The notes under the pieces were generated by a model, which was given only the letters and a program-made list of their open reading frames with translations, had not been told where the DNA came from and did not search any database. The position numbers and the translations under genes are program-made. DNA of 64,000 nucleotides from Amphiura filiformis (taxonomy: Eukaryota; Echinodermata; Ophiuroidea; Amphilepidida; Amphiuridae): positions 248,001 to 312,000 of the forward strand of contig NW_027305508.1 in NCBI RefSeq assembly GCF_039555335.1. Direction: 5' to 3'. This document shows, one piece after another, positions 10,488 to 21,851 of this stretch. How positions within the stretch are numbered: position 1 is the first letter of the stretch; each line of letters starts with the position of its first letter.

Positions 10488-10765
10488 GGCTATTCCATTT
10501 AAAATCCTCACTACCCCTGTGGAAGATTTTGGAAATATCTTCCACAGGTGGAGTATGAATTTCAAATGGAATGAACACATTAGCAGCTCCATTTCAAATG
10601 CACCCTCCCTCAGTGGAAGATTCAGGTTGAATCTTTCTCAGAGGGTGTATGAAATTTAAATGGAGCTGCCTAATGTGTTCATTCCATTTGAAATTCATGC
10701 CCCCCCCCTGAAAGATATTTCCAAAATCTTCCACAGGGGTAGTGAGGATTTTGAATGGAATAGCC
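10488..10765. mobile_element. Near-complete palindrome (MITE), likely in GGA 3' UTR
   Basis: GGCTATTCCATTTAAAATCC at the left and GGATTTTGAATGGAATAGCC at the right are inverted copies, and pairing continues through most of the 278 bp (CCTGTGGAAGATTTTGGAAATAT against its complement, and ATTCCATTTGAAATTCAT inside). Each arm also folds on itself around the CTGTGGAAGAT/ATCTTCCACAG pair. Confidence 0.85.
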
Positions 10766-10923
10766 GAATGCATCCAGCATTCTTCATTCTACATTGTATA
10801 GGCATGCAGAATGGAGTATGCATTTTTCATGCACGGGTGGCATAGCACACACAAAGTATCAAATTCCATATTGGCCCAAAGGCTATTCAAACCCTTTGTA
10901 CGTGTGTGTGTAGCGCAACGCCC

Positions 10924-10929
10924 AATAAA
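10924..10929 (+). terminator. Candidate polyadenylation signal for GGA
   Basis: First AATAAA downstream of the GGA stop codon, about 640 bp into the 3' flank. Later AATAAA-like words occur in AT-rich sequence near 12340, so use of this site is an inference. Confidence 0.35.
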
Positions 10930-11262
10930 AATTCAAATGCGGATCATCAACTACTTTACAAAGTCCTAGTTCATCCTATAATGTAAGCCACTTGTTCCCC
11001 GAGTTGCTCAAGATCAATGTCTTCTGTCTATTTTTTAACAAACCCCAGTCATAATGTTTGTTGCATTTAAAGCAATATTGTAACATTTCCATTTACAAAA
11101 TATATTTTTATTTTTTTTCTGCAAAACGTTAAGTTTTCACTATCTGATATGTCCCTCTTAATTTTGAGCCATATAAAAAAGAAAATTGCTATGTTACAAT
11201 ATTACTTTAAACAATCGACCATCGTGAAAAAACAGCTGCATGTAAACCACAGGGACTGTACA

Positions 11263-11405
11263 CAGGGATGTAAATCTTGAGGATATTTCCTGATTTCAGG
11301 AAATTTTGCTTGGATCTTCCCTGTACAAAGTATAGGGAAATATACATTTTCAGGAAATGTTAAAGCAGTTTTAGGAAATTATGTCAGTGCTTGTTTTCAT
11401 CCCTA
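11263..11405. mobile_element. Short CAGGGATG-ended MITE
   Basis: CAGGGATGTAAAT at the left and TTTTCATCCCTA at the right form weak inverted ends, and the interior repeats TTTCAGGAAAT. It resembles the CAGGGATG family seen at 6900, but the ends are shorter. Confidence 0.4.
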
Positions 11406-11450
11406 TGTACATTATGTGAGTGATATGTCCTTTCATTCATATGTGGTTAC

Positions 11451-11668
11451 ACTATACTCTGATCAGCTCGTAATAGGCGGGACTCATAACATGTGGATTG
11501 ATACAGAATGGCGTACACATAGCTTGGCGCAGCACCTACGCGAACTGCATTTTGCGTGAATGATGCATGCTTTTGTGAATTTATAGTGCCGAAGTTGGAA
11601 CTTTATTGACTCGCACATTAACAAAAACCGAATAATTCCCGCCTATTAAAAGCTGATCATAGTATAAT
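11451..11668. mobile_element. GATCAGCT-family MITE, copy 1
   Basis: The left end ACTATACTCTGATCAGCTCG...TAATAGGCGGGA pairs with the right end TCCCGCCTATTAAAAGCTGA...TCATAGTATAAT. Length 218 bp, no ORF. A related copy follows 43 bp downstream. Confidence 0.75.
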
Positions 11669-11710
11669 TTGAAATGATGGAAGATATTAGAATATGTACA
11701 GGTATTCATT

Positions 11711-11946
11711 CTATGGTTTGATCAGCTCGTAATCGGCAGGAATTGTTAGGCTTTTACCACTACGTTTAAAAAAAGACTGATGTTAAGAGTGATGTAATTG
11801 GCCTTTCTGGTCTATATTGTGTGTGTTAAATACAGTAGACAAAGTATAGGTCTTGAAATAATAATTTGTGATACTTTTGGAGAGATATATTGATGTTAAT
11901 TAGCGATGTTATAAGGTACGCCGATTACGAGCTGATCAAACTATAG
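11711..11946. mobile_element. GATCAGCT-family MITE, copy 2
   Basis: CTATGGTTTGATCAGCTCGT...AATCGGC at the left and GCCGATTACGAGCTGATCAA...ACTATAG at the right are inverted copies of about 27 bp. Shares its terminal motif with the copy at 11451, but the interior differs. Confidence 0.8.
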
Positions 11947-12564
11947 CGAATTTTCTCTCAAATATAACCCCCCAAAAAAAAGCACCCAACTTACTTATTG
12001 TCAAACTCAATACAACAATTGCTAGTAATTACCTTCAACCACATCCAATTTGTATAAGCAGGTAAACATACAATATAAATGCTTGTGTTGTTACATAATT
12101 TTATTGTTCCAATATTCTCATTTTTGTTTTCAAGTGTTTTGTTTTATGATTGAGAATTATGTGTGTGTAATTTTTACATACATGATGTAAGCACTTTTTA
12201 TTTTATAGCACATTTATGAACATTTCTTTTTTAATTTTCATTTCTTTTTCATGTAATGAAAGATCTGGTGTTGGGTTTTGTAACATAAATTAAATTTATT
12301 GTATGGGTTAAACTCCAGTAATCTATTAAACATTACTTAATAAATTATTAAAATAGAAGCTTTCATATATGGTATTCAAGAACATGTGAGAAAAGTGACA
12401 TAAAATGTTTATACTTAATGCATGTTTTAAAACTTACATTATCTTCTTTTTATGGGGGGGGGGGATGATTCACAAAATTTACTTGAAGGACTAAGCTTCA
12501 AGAAATTTTTGACTGAAGACTCCCACAGAGAATGATCATAAAGTTGCTAGTTGATTTTCTTTAT

Positions 12565-12696
12565 TTGATGCACACCTGTACAAGCCATTAGTATGTCTCT
12601 GTGAATGGGACATTCTGCAAACCAGTGGGATGTTCTTTGTGAATGGGGCACAATGGGTAAAGGACATACTACTCGCTTGTACAGGTGCGGGTCAAA
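12565..12696. mobile_element. Palindromic MITE-like element
   Basis: CACACCTGTACAAGCCATTA...GTATGTC at the left pairs with GACATACTACTCGCTTGTAC...AGGTGCG at the right, separated by a short spacer containing two copies of TGTGAATGGG(A/G)CA. Confidence 0.65.
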
Positions 12697-14774
12697 CAAA
12701 GAAAAACTCAGTGGCCAGAAGGTCTTGAAACTATCTACCAAATTTACACTCATTTTGTGAGAGCAGGTCACATATTTCAAACAGGAACAAAATCTGATTC
12801 CCAATCTTTACATTGTGGTAAGAATTATAGCCTCTTTTGATTTTCACACATTAGTCATTTTCAGACGGTAACTTATTATCGATGGAAAAATTTACAGAAG
12901 TTTGTAATCATTTTTGAAACATGACCCTGGAAAGTCGGACCACCTGTAACCTATGTCAACATTGTTGCCTATATCTCATTTTAATTCTCATGAGCCCACA
13001 TTTTATGTTCGCAAACCCTAATGCTGTTGTGACACACAAGCTGCCTACCTGTGCATAAATTGACAGTTACAGCAGCTATAGTATAATTTAGCATCTAATA
13101 TGTGCATTCATATTACCCATCACCCAGGAGCAGACCTCCCTGTCCCAAATGACAGGTGGTGAGCTAAAACAGTGCTGCTACATCTGCAAAATAATACCAC
13201 CAAAAACTTGTGCTGGTATAATGTTGAAGTAATTAAGCTGCTTATACTTCATGCACACAGACAACAAACCTCTATTTTGCTTAGTGGCCGTATCCATAGG
13301 TTGTCTGTGTGGCAGGTCACATGGGAACAAGTGAACACGGAACAAGGGCACACGCCACAAGGGAACAGCCTATGGGCCTAAAGGGGAATATTCCCTTCCC
13401 TGTGCATCCAAGATGGTTGCCATGACATGAGCGGCCATCTTGGATATGTAGTAAAGGTGGATTTAAAAACTATTGATGAGGAATAAGAAATGTCAAGCAT
13501 AATGTCATTTTGTTTAAGAAATAATCATTTGTGAAATGTTTATGAAAATGTAGTATTATATTTTCGCTGACATATCCAAGATGGCTGCCATGGTGCATTT
13601 ATGCACTGTGCAAGGAGTGTGATTTTTCTGCTGGTGCATTTATGCGCCATGAGCAAAGGTAGTGTTAAAAATTAAATGGTTACCCCAATATAAATGGATA
13701 TCCCATTTTCCCTCTTTGACAGGAAAAAACAAGGTATTGAAATTTGAAATCTCATAAAAATGAGTTGTAAGATTCATGTGTATACTCCCACTCTTAATGA
13801 GAACCTATTAATGTTTTATATATGTACAGTATGACAACATTATGTACTGTTTTTGTGTGTATTTAATTTTTGAAGGAATATATATTATACATGTAACATA
13901 TATTGTTATATGAATGCAAGAAAATATGATGATCAAAATGTTTCCTGTTTTAAAATAAACGTTAGATATATGTCGCTTTTTTGGGGGGAGGAAAGAACTT
14001 TGAGTGAACATGCTCATTTTATACTTGGAATGTTAGAATTATAGTATTTCCGATTTGTTTTTATCCTTGGGTTTCTGCATAGTTTTGCATCTGATATATG
14101 GGAGGAGAACGCTTAATTATCTTCATTACTTTCGCTACTTTTAATGAATTGAGTTTACACTATGATTCAAGTCAAAATGTTGTGATTTTTAATTTCATGT
14201 TATTACCCATAAGGCGGCAAAAAAACACATCTGTCCTGAAGACGAGCAGTTCTTAGGGTCGGTCAGTCGGACTGGCTTTTTGTTTTTAGCAGGTGAATCT
14301 CACCTAACATGTATAAAAGAAAGCTATGATAGAATTTCCCTATTAGATACTATGATAATTGGCAATTTATATGATAAGAAATTCAAATTGGACAAATTGT
14401 TTATTATTATTCTTGAAAATGTATAAATAAACCAAATTCATATATACTAGAAGTACATACTGTATCATTGTTCAATTTATTCATCAAAATGAAAACTTGA
14501 TTTTATTTTTTCGCTGTTTTTTGGGTTGTTTTTTTTTGTTCTAAGTTGCAAAATTTGGTCACTGCGTATTGACCACTTGTCCAAGACATGCCTTATAAAC
14601 AATATAGCATTATTCCAGGGATCAGCTCTATGTATACATACAGGCACAGTACCTTATTCACAGCCTACATATAGAATAACCATCACAGCCAGGATATTTT
14701 CCCTGAGTTTTGTATGTAGACCAGTAGTATGCTATTCAGGTGAATTTTGAGCTACATTGTAGCTCGATTTTTCC
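12697..14774. other. Intergenic sequence with short repeats, no gene
   Basis: AT-rich and without supported exons. CCAAGATGG-type words occur near 13410 and 13570 with the inverted form CCATCTTGGATATG near 13431, which suggests a small foldback at about 13405-13590. No RNA gene was recognised. Confidence 0.5.
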
Positions 14775-15045
14775 ACAAGAACATAATTGTGACACGATCA
14801 AGGGGAATGAGTCGGATGTCGCTAATATTGTTTTTGAGATATTGGCAATAACAATGTTCAAATTCTTTTGTTTGATATTGTTTGTTTTCAGCCATTGATA
14901 AATTGCTCATAACTCTGTAACGAGATGTCGGATTCTGATGGGGTTTGCATAAAAATGAAGTATTTGTAAAATGATGTGAAAACTTTGAATTGAAAATTGC
15001 CGACATGTGACTCATTTCCCTTGATCATGTTACAGTTATGTTCCT
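14775..15045. mobile_element. MITE with ~38-bp inverted ends
   Basis: CACAAGAACATAATTGTGAC followed by GATCAAGGGGAATGAGTC at the left is the inverse of GACTCATTTCCCTTGATCAT followed by GTTACAGTTATGTTCCTG at the right. Interior words such as TTTTGAGATATTGGCAATAA recur near 16003, linking it to the foldback there. Confidence 0.75.
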
Positions 15046-15423
15046 GCAGAGTCTGAAACTTGTACGGACTTTCACCAGAGTCAAGAGCCTTACCAATTAG
15101 TCTTAAGATAATATATGAATCGGTATCAAACAATATCAGCTTCAAATTGCTTTGCTGTCATTATTTTCTTGCATTCAGTCAAAGATACATCATTACAAGT
15201 AAGAATATACAAAATTGTTTATAAAACAGACTATTGTATTTATCAGTACTGAGATTATTATATATGTTGCGTATTTACAGATTTATTATGGTGAATGTAC
15301 TGAACATGTTGTCACCCCCCAGATTCTGTCCTGTGTATCAGTAGATGCCATTAAGTTTGAGCAATATCCTTCACATTTGGTCAAAAAGGTGAATGAAAAG
15401 GGAAAACTGAATTCCATAATGTG

Positions 15424-15640
15424 TTAGGCAATAGAAACAAATTAGTTTGATCTTTCTTTCGATTGATCATCGATGCTTGGTTGATCCTTATTCATGAAAT
15501 CAATTAATTGACCATTATTAATTGTGATGAAAAATTTAGCATTAATTCTGATTAATTAGTCATTAGTTCATTAATAACAAGCATCGATGCAGCATCCACT
15601 GTCAAGCCGATGATAGAACAAATTTGTTTCTTGTGCCCTA
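15424..15640. mobile_element. MITE with GAAACAAATT ends
   Basis: TTAGGCAATAGAAACAAATT at the left and AATTTGTTTCTTGTGCCCTA at the right are imperfect inverted ends; an inner pair CATCGATGCTTG/CAAGCATCGATG extends the fold. The interior is rich in TTAAT. Confidence 0.6.
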
Positions 15641-16070
15641 GGGAACAAACCTATGATCAGTGAAGTCCTGTGTGTCAAACTAGTTTTGTAGAGTAGAGAG
15701 CGGTTTAAAAATGTTGATTTTGTTTCTCAAATGCTCTAAAAACACCAATGTTATTTTGACCCGATTATGTGTTTGTTACACTTGGGGAGGGCTATCAGCT
15801 ATGATTGAAACACTAAGCACCCACTCTTATTTCAAAAATTGAATGTGCAAATAAAACCTGAGCAAGATGCATCGATTTAGTCTATTATGTAAATAAGATA
15901 TGCACTATTCTAAAACATTTGCCACATATTCTAGGTGTACATGCACATTCAGATAAATGTGAGGCCATCAAGATAAAATGGGTTGTTTGCTGTCGAAGTT
16001 GATTTTGAGATTTGGCAATAAGAAGAATTAAATTTATTTTAGATTTTGTTTCCTGCGATATCACGATATC

Positions 16071-16217
16071 CTCGTTGGGCAGGTAAAGCCGCGATAGAGT
16101 CATTTGCCCCTGAACGTGTTTAAATCAAAACCTCCCATGTAACCTCTTGGCAGTTTTGGTTTAAACATGTTCAAGGGCCCACAAGAACATAGGAGGCTTT
16201 TCCTGCCCAACAACGAG
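16071..16217. repeat. 147-bp foldback
   Basis: CTCGTTGGGCAGGTAAAGCC pairs with GGCTTTTCCTGCCCAACAAC-GAG, and GCCCCTGAACGTGTTTAAAT pairs with TTTAAACATGTTCAAGGGC. The sequence just left of it (TTTTGAGATTTGGCAATAAG) resembles the MITE at 14775. Confidence 0.7.
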
Positions 16218-16360
16218 TACATGGTGAGTGAAAATGATCTGTACCCAACTTAAAATTAGTTTTCAAATATTTATTTAGTATTTAAATCAAATCATAATCA
16301 TATCACTTCATATCTGTACCTTTAAAAATTTGGAAGAAAAGATCATTTTATTCAAAGATG

Positions 16361-17553
16361 TACGAGGGGCTGTCAATAAGTTCGTAGAACAAGGTACTTG
16401 AAATAGTACTAGCCAAATTCTTTCTATCTCACTCTTGAGCATGGTCACTACAAACCTTAATGCACCTGTCGCAATTTTTCTTGAAACCTTCTATGTCAAC
16501 AAAATGGAAGTCTTCCGATAGTTCCTTGAGCCACTCTTCAGTGAAGGCTCACCAGCATTGATCACCAGCAAACCTGATATTATGAAGCTAGGACTTAAAA
16601 TTCTAAAATAGGTTACACTAACTAGAGGCCATGCCTGAACCACAATGTGGTTACTTTAGTTAACTGACCCCTCTGTCGTGAATGGCAGCTTGACAAACTA
16701 AGAATACCGTACAGGACACAATCCGAGAACGGTCACATTCCTACCATCAACCTTCTTCACATGATGGCTTGCCTCAATTTTGCTATCAAAATTTAATGAT
16801 ATATGCCTATGATTGTACTTGCATTTGGCAAATGATCTGTCATCAAGACTCTCCCTAGATCTCAGAAACAGCGATGATATACATAAAACAATGTATGTTT
16901 TATCACCTTTAGCTGCATATAGATTAAACTTGCCTCGGTCCTCATTCTAAGTGTATAGAAGGTGTGGATCTGAATATGTCAATTGGTATCTAATTTGTAT
17001 ATTAAGATTCTGGGACCCCATCTAGAAGACACCCTGGAATACCCAATGTTAATGGATTAATGTTGAAAACACATTCAACAGAGTTGTCATATTTTGAGGC
17101 TATCTCATCTTTCTTATTTGGCTCTTCATCCATTATCATTGCCACTGTACCATTACGTATATCGTTAGTGGTGAAGTCAGCAAGTCTTTTGGACCTTGGA
17201 TGATCTTCAAGGACGCTCATTCCATTCTTGAACTCTAAGAACCATTTCGTTGCTGTTGAATATCAAGGACTTCATTACCATTTACAGCAACTGTACATTG
17301 TTAAATTTCATTTGAGTTTTCACCGCCGTTCGGAGAAATTTCCATAATGACCCTGTATTCACTTCTGGTAGTACCTGTGAATTCATGGAGGTAGGCTTCC
17401 TCTGAAGAGTGTCCTGCCCACATGCAGTGATGCAAAATTATAATATCTTTGCAGTAATGTTTTGAAGGAACAAGCTTTCAAATGAGACCAAATTGAATAC
17501 CATGCAACAAAGTAGCATACCGAGTTCTACAAACTTTTTGACCGCCCCTCGTA
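16361..17553 (-). mobile_element. Decayed mariner-type transposon
   Basis: Flanked by TA and bounded by inverted ends TACGAGGGGCTGTCAATAAG...TTCGTAGAAC at the left and GTTCTACAAACTTTTTGACC...GCCCCTCGTA at the right, as in Tc1/mariner elements. The 1.19-kb length is close to a full mariner. The coding strand is minus. Confidence 0.85.
16377..17220 (-). pseudogene. Mariner transposase remnants
   Basis: Two recognisable pieces on the minus strand: an N-terminal piece at 17002-17220 with EDHPRSKRLADFTTNDIRNG, matching the EDxPRSGRP linker after the helix-turn-helix of mariner transposases, and a C-terminal piece near 16377-16560 reading WLKELSEDFHF...EGFKKNCDRCIKV, matching the transposase C-terminal pattern (W..L..D....EGI..L..R..KC). 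The catalytic D,D34D section between them could not be traced in frame; it is either very decayed or replaced. Not a working gene. Confidence 0.7.
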
Positions 17554-17914
17554 CCAAAACAAAGTTGCACATAGATGAATAGTCTTACAATGTCTGTTCT
17601 CTTGACCTCTGAAGATAGTGTTGCAAAGTTTTAATTCAAAGTTCTTGGACATTATATTATAGTGTTGCATATTTTCAATTCAGAGTTGTTGGACATGGTA
17701 ATTCAATTTTATTTACTACATGTAATACTACATGACCGGGGGCAGTCCAATAGTAAAGTGACATGTGGTTCTTTTGGCTGGAAAATTGTGTGAAAAAATA
17801 GGGGTCTTTCAGGGGCAAATGCAAAAATAAATTTATTGTTTTTTACCTCCATATTTTCGCCTTTATTTATCTCAATTTCAAATTTGCAGCCAATGGCCCA
17901 CATGGACCAGATTT
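17554..17914. other. Spacer before the 3-kb repeat pair, no gene
   Basis: Contains two near-copies of an ATAGTGTTGCA(A/T)(A/T)(G/T)TTT-AATTCA-AG-GTT-TTGGACAT unit (about 17618 and 17660). No exon or transposon end recognised. Confidence 0.5.
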
Positions 17915-18443
17915 GTATGTAAAATGTTATTAGTGTCTCACATTTTCTTTTTCTTCGATATCAACCGATATTTAGAAAAAATAATTATAATGAAGTTGGG
18001 TACAGATCATTTGAAATCATCTTGTATGGTGTAAAATTGGCAAGAATATGAAATAAAAAATGTAAATTTTGTTTTACAGGTAACTCTTTTATCTTGATTG
18101 TGTCACATATTTGAGCATTCAATTTTGGAATAAGAAACATGTAAGGATATTGCATTATGTTTTGTTTTATGACATCCCAAAATATAGTAAAATAGTATAT
18201 GCTGAATTAAATTTACACCCAAAATGCAATACTTGCTTCATTGTAGTCATTCATTCTCATTCTATGTTGTATTAATCTTCATTTCTAGAATGCAACTAAA
18301 ATAAAACCAAATATGTAGGAAACAGAATATAACATGGGACAGACTTGTAGTGTTGCTTTCACAGCTACATTAGAGATGTCAGTTGAGTATTTGCGGGGAG
18401 GGCGAAGTTGTCCCCCAACCCCTTCCTCCATATGGCGCTTACA

Positions 18444-19834
18444 GGAGCATGCCCGTGGACATGTATGTACGTCATCCACCAGTGGAGCTCCTGCGCCCCT
18501 CCGCAGAACATCCGGTAGTGGATGTTCTGCGCTCGGGGCCGCAGAGAATCCACTGTCGGAGTTGCTGCGCTCGGAAGTCAAATAATAGATTTTCGTATTA
18601 TAATAACGGTGGATCATTGCTGCTGCTCGAGGCGCAGAACATCCACTGTCGGAGTTGATCGCCGGGCGCAGTCCCTTATATGTAACGGTGGATCATTGCT
18701 GCGCTCGGGCGCAGAACATCCACTGTCGGAGATAACTGCGCTCGAAGTAAAATAATACATTTTTTGTATTATAATAGCGGTGGATCATTTCTGCGCTCGG
18801 GCGCAGAACATCCACTGTCGGAGTTGATGCGCTCGGAAGTCATAAATTTCAATAAGATTATTATTTTGCTTAATTAGGGCCTAATACTAGTTATTATACG
18901 CATGTATATTTATTAATATAGGCCTAATAAGAAAATGTATTATTTTGCTTCGGCGCATCAACTCCGACAGTGGATGTTCTGCGCCCCGAGCGCAGAAATG
19001 ATCCACCGTTATTATAATAAGAATATCTATTATGTTCCTTCCGAGCGCAGGTACTCCAACAGTGGATGTTCTGCGCCCGAGCGCAGCAATGATCCACCGT
19101 TACATATAAGGGACTGCGCCCGGGCGCATCAACTCCGACAGTGGATGTTCTGCGCCCGAGCGCAGCAATGATACACCGTTATTATAATACGAAAATCTAT
19201 TATTTTACTTCCGAGCGCAACAACTCCGACAGTGGATTCTCTGCGCCCGAGCGCAGCAATGATCCACCGTTACATATAAGGGACTGCGCCCGGGCGCAGC
19301 AACTCCGACAGTGGATGTTCTGCGCCCGAGCACAGAAATGATCCACCGTCATTATAATACGAAAATCTATTATTTTACTTCCGAGCGCAGTAACTCCGAC
19401 AGTGGATGTTCTGCGCCCGGCGCAGCAATGATCCACCGTTACATATAAGGGACTGCGCCCGGCGCAGCAACTCCGACAGTGGATGTTCTGCGCCCGGCGC
19501 GAAATGATCCACCGTTATTATATACTGAAAATCTATTATTTTACTTCGGCGCAGCAAATCCGACAGTGGATGTTCTGCGCCCGAGCGCAGGAGTGATCCA
19601 CCGTTACATATAAGGGACTGCGCCCGGCGCAGCAACTCCAACAGTGGATGTTCTGCGCCCGGCGCAGCAATGATCCACCGTTATTATAATCGAAAATCTA
19701 TTATTTTACTTCCGGCGCAGCAACTCCGACAGTGGATTCTCTGCGCTTCGGCGCCAGAACATCCACTACCGGAAGTTCTGCGGAGGGCAGGAGCTCCACT
19801 GGTGGATGACGTACATAACTCCCGTGGAGCATGC
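18444..19834. mobile_element. Foldback with inverted tandem-repeat arms (copy A)
   Basis: The ends are inverted (GGAGCATGCCCGTGGACATG...TACGTCATCCACC against GGTGGATGACGTACATAACT...GCATGCC). The left arm (to about 18840) is tandem units containing GCGCAGAACATCCACTGTCG and GGTGGATCATT; the right arm (from about 18950) is the same units inverted. Two unit types alternate, one with a TTATAATA spacer and one with CCCTTATATGTAACG. Each GTGGAT...CTGCGC...GCGCAG...ATCCAC block is itself a hairpin. The plan resembles Drosophila FB elements. ORFs here arise from the repeats. Confidence 0.8.
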
Positions 19835-20338
19835 CAGCTTGATCTTGTAACTGAAATCACGGTGTGCATTTTCTTTTGGGTCCTTTTACAGGAGGTGGGT
19901 CGATCAACAACATCATCGCACTTTATCTTTAGCAGTATTTTTTAAAATAAATAGACATTCTATATTTTTCTCATTAACCATGCATGTTAACCTTGTGAAA
20001 TATTAGGGCTCCATTGGAAAGATGTTTCATTCAGATTTTCTAAGCCAAAATGTGTAAAATGGTTAATTAACAGCTTGATTGGTTTTTATTAGAGTGTTTT
20101 ATATGGGCTTTGAAGCTCATATTTTGGGCTCTCATATCAAAAGGGATCGACATGCTGACAACTCAATATTATGTGTATCCCCGGGATGGTGAATTCTCTT
20201 TTAATGATCAAAATCGATTGCCTCTCCCCCCTTTTTTTGCTGTGCAAAATAATCTTTACTCCATCCCCTCGTTTTGAGGTGCCAACAAATCTCCCCCCCC
20301 CCCCGCAAGATTTTGGGGAACCCAAATTTAAAACCCGG

Positions 20339-20502
20339 GGGACGCACCATTAGATATTATCGGGGGGGCTAGGTAGTTTTTGAAAAAAAATTGGCCTCAC
20401 TGATGAGTGAAAAAAATTTGCCTCCCAAAGGCAGCAAAAAAAAAAAATTTCTGCCTGACCCAAACTCCCTAGCCCCCCCGATAATATCTAATGGTGCGTC
20501 CC
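20339..20502. mobile_element. Nested MITE, GGGACGCACC ends (copy A)
   Basis: GGGACGCACCATTAGATATT...ATCGGGGGGGCTAGG at the left and CCTAGCCCCCCCGATAATAT...CTAATGGTGCGTCCC at the right form a nearly perfect inverted repeat of about 35 bp around a short A-rich centre. Confidence 0.8.
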
Positions 20503-20911
20503 TTAATTGTCTATAATGTGTGTGATTATCCCCCTCTTTCGACCTGCCAAAATGCCCCCCCCCTTGGCCTGCCGAAAATCTCACCCCCACCCCCTATTAA
20601 TTCATCACCCTGGGGTACACATAATTATTGCACCACCCCAAGTGTTGAGGTCAAGGTCTTCCCCAGTCTCACGGCTTTTTGGGGCCTTCTCACTGAAAGA
20701 CCCTTCGTTGTCTCTAGGCTCTCACCGAAAGACCCCTAGTTTAAAACTGCATGCTGTCCGCACTCCGCTCCGCACATCCACATCACTTCCAAAGTCGTCG
20801 AGTGCCCCCCCCAAAAAAAATGTTGCCAAAGATATTTCACAATAACATTTTAACAACACTGACATGAACGGTTTGAAATGGTATAGTGTACAGACTGTAA
20901 CAACAAAATGT

Positions 20912-21325
20912 ACCGGGGTACTGCAATTTCGCTCAAGTTTTCAGACAAAATGAAAGATATCATGGCAAGGATGTATTGGATCAGTGGAATCACGGTACCC
21001 ATCTTGGCTGAAAACAGATCTTGGGCTCAAACGCTATTCAATTTACTAAATCGAAAACGAGTGGCTACGAACGAGTTGGGGCACTTTTGACATATTTTTC
21101 CGCATACCACGCTTGCATCGCGTTAAAATCGACTTTCATGATTAGCATTTTGGGGGGGTTTTAGTGCTTTATATATACAAAAATAAAAGGTGTAAAAATA
21201 AATGCGATGTGCAGTAGAATCTTGACTGACAGAAAAACTTAACACTGTGTCCGATTTTATTAATCGCCCGAGTTGGCCACTCAATTTTGCCATATAAAAA
21301 AATCATAGGCTAAAGTTTGTCAGTA
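20912..21325. repeat. 414-bp element between the two 3-kb units, copy 1
   Basis: Begins ACCGGGGTACTGCAATTTCG and ends GGCTAAAGTTTGTCAGTA. Read by eye, it is identical to 43016-43429. In the distant copy the sequence continues CAGTACCGCGT, whose inverse ACGCGGTACTG resembles the left end, so the ends may be short inverted repeats. It contains an ORF of about 55 codons (GTAISLKFSDKMKDIMARMY...) with no recognised domain. Confidence 0.85.
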
Positions 21326-21851
21326 TGTAAAATGTTATTAGTGTCTCACATTTTCTTTTTCTTCGATATCAACCGATATTTAGAAAAAATAATTATAATG
21401 AAGTTGGGTACAGATCATTTGAAATCATCTTGTATGGTGTAAAATTGGCAAGAATATGAAATAAAAAATGTAAATTTTGTTTTACAGGTAACTCTTTTAT
21501 CTTGATTGTGTCACATATTTGAGCATTCAATTTTGGAATAAGAAACATGTAAGGATATTGCATTATGTTTTGTTTTATGACATCCCAAAATATAGTAAAA
21601 TAGTATATGCTGAATTAAATTTACACCCAAAATGCAATACTTGCTTCATTGTAGTCATTCATTCTCATTCTATGTTGTATTAATCTTCATTTCTAGAATG
21701 CAACTAAAATAAAACCAAATATGTAGGAAACAGAATATAACATGGGACAGACTTGTAGTGTTGCTTTCACAGCTACATTAGAGATGTCAGTTGAGTATTT
21801 GCGGGGAGGGCGAAGTTGTCCCCCAACCCCTTCCTCCATATGGCGCTTACA

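Larger units (their letters stand above)
17915..20916. repeat. 3-kb direct repeat unit A
   Basis: Starts GTATGTAAAATGTTATTAGT and ends AACAAAATGTACCGG. The same 3-kb sequence reappears at 21323-24359 with the same start and end words and only small indels and substitutions. It contains a 1.4-kb foldback, a smaller nested palindrome and C-rich sequence. No gag/pol, transposase or other domain is visible. Confidence 0.9.

Noticed and set aside
18285..19945. Many overlapping ORFs on both strands reading VLRPSAAMIHRYYN or HPLSELLR
   Set aside because: They are translations of the foldback units in several frames; the same happens in copy B (21693-23372).
20920..21090. ORF KFSDKMKDIMARMYWISGIT present in both 414-bp copies
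   Set aside because: Identity follows from the DNA being identical, so it is no evidence for coding; no domain recognised.
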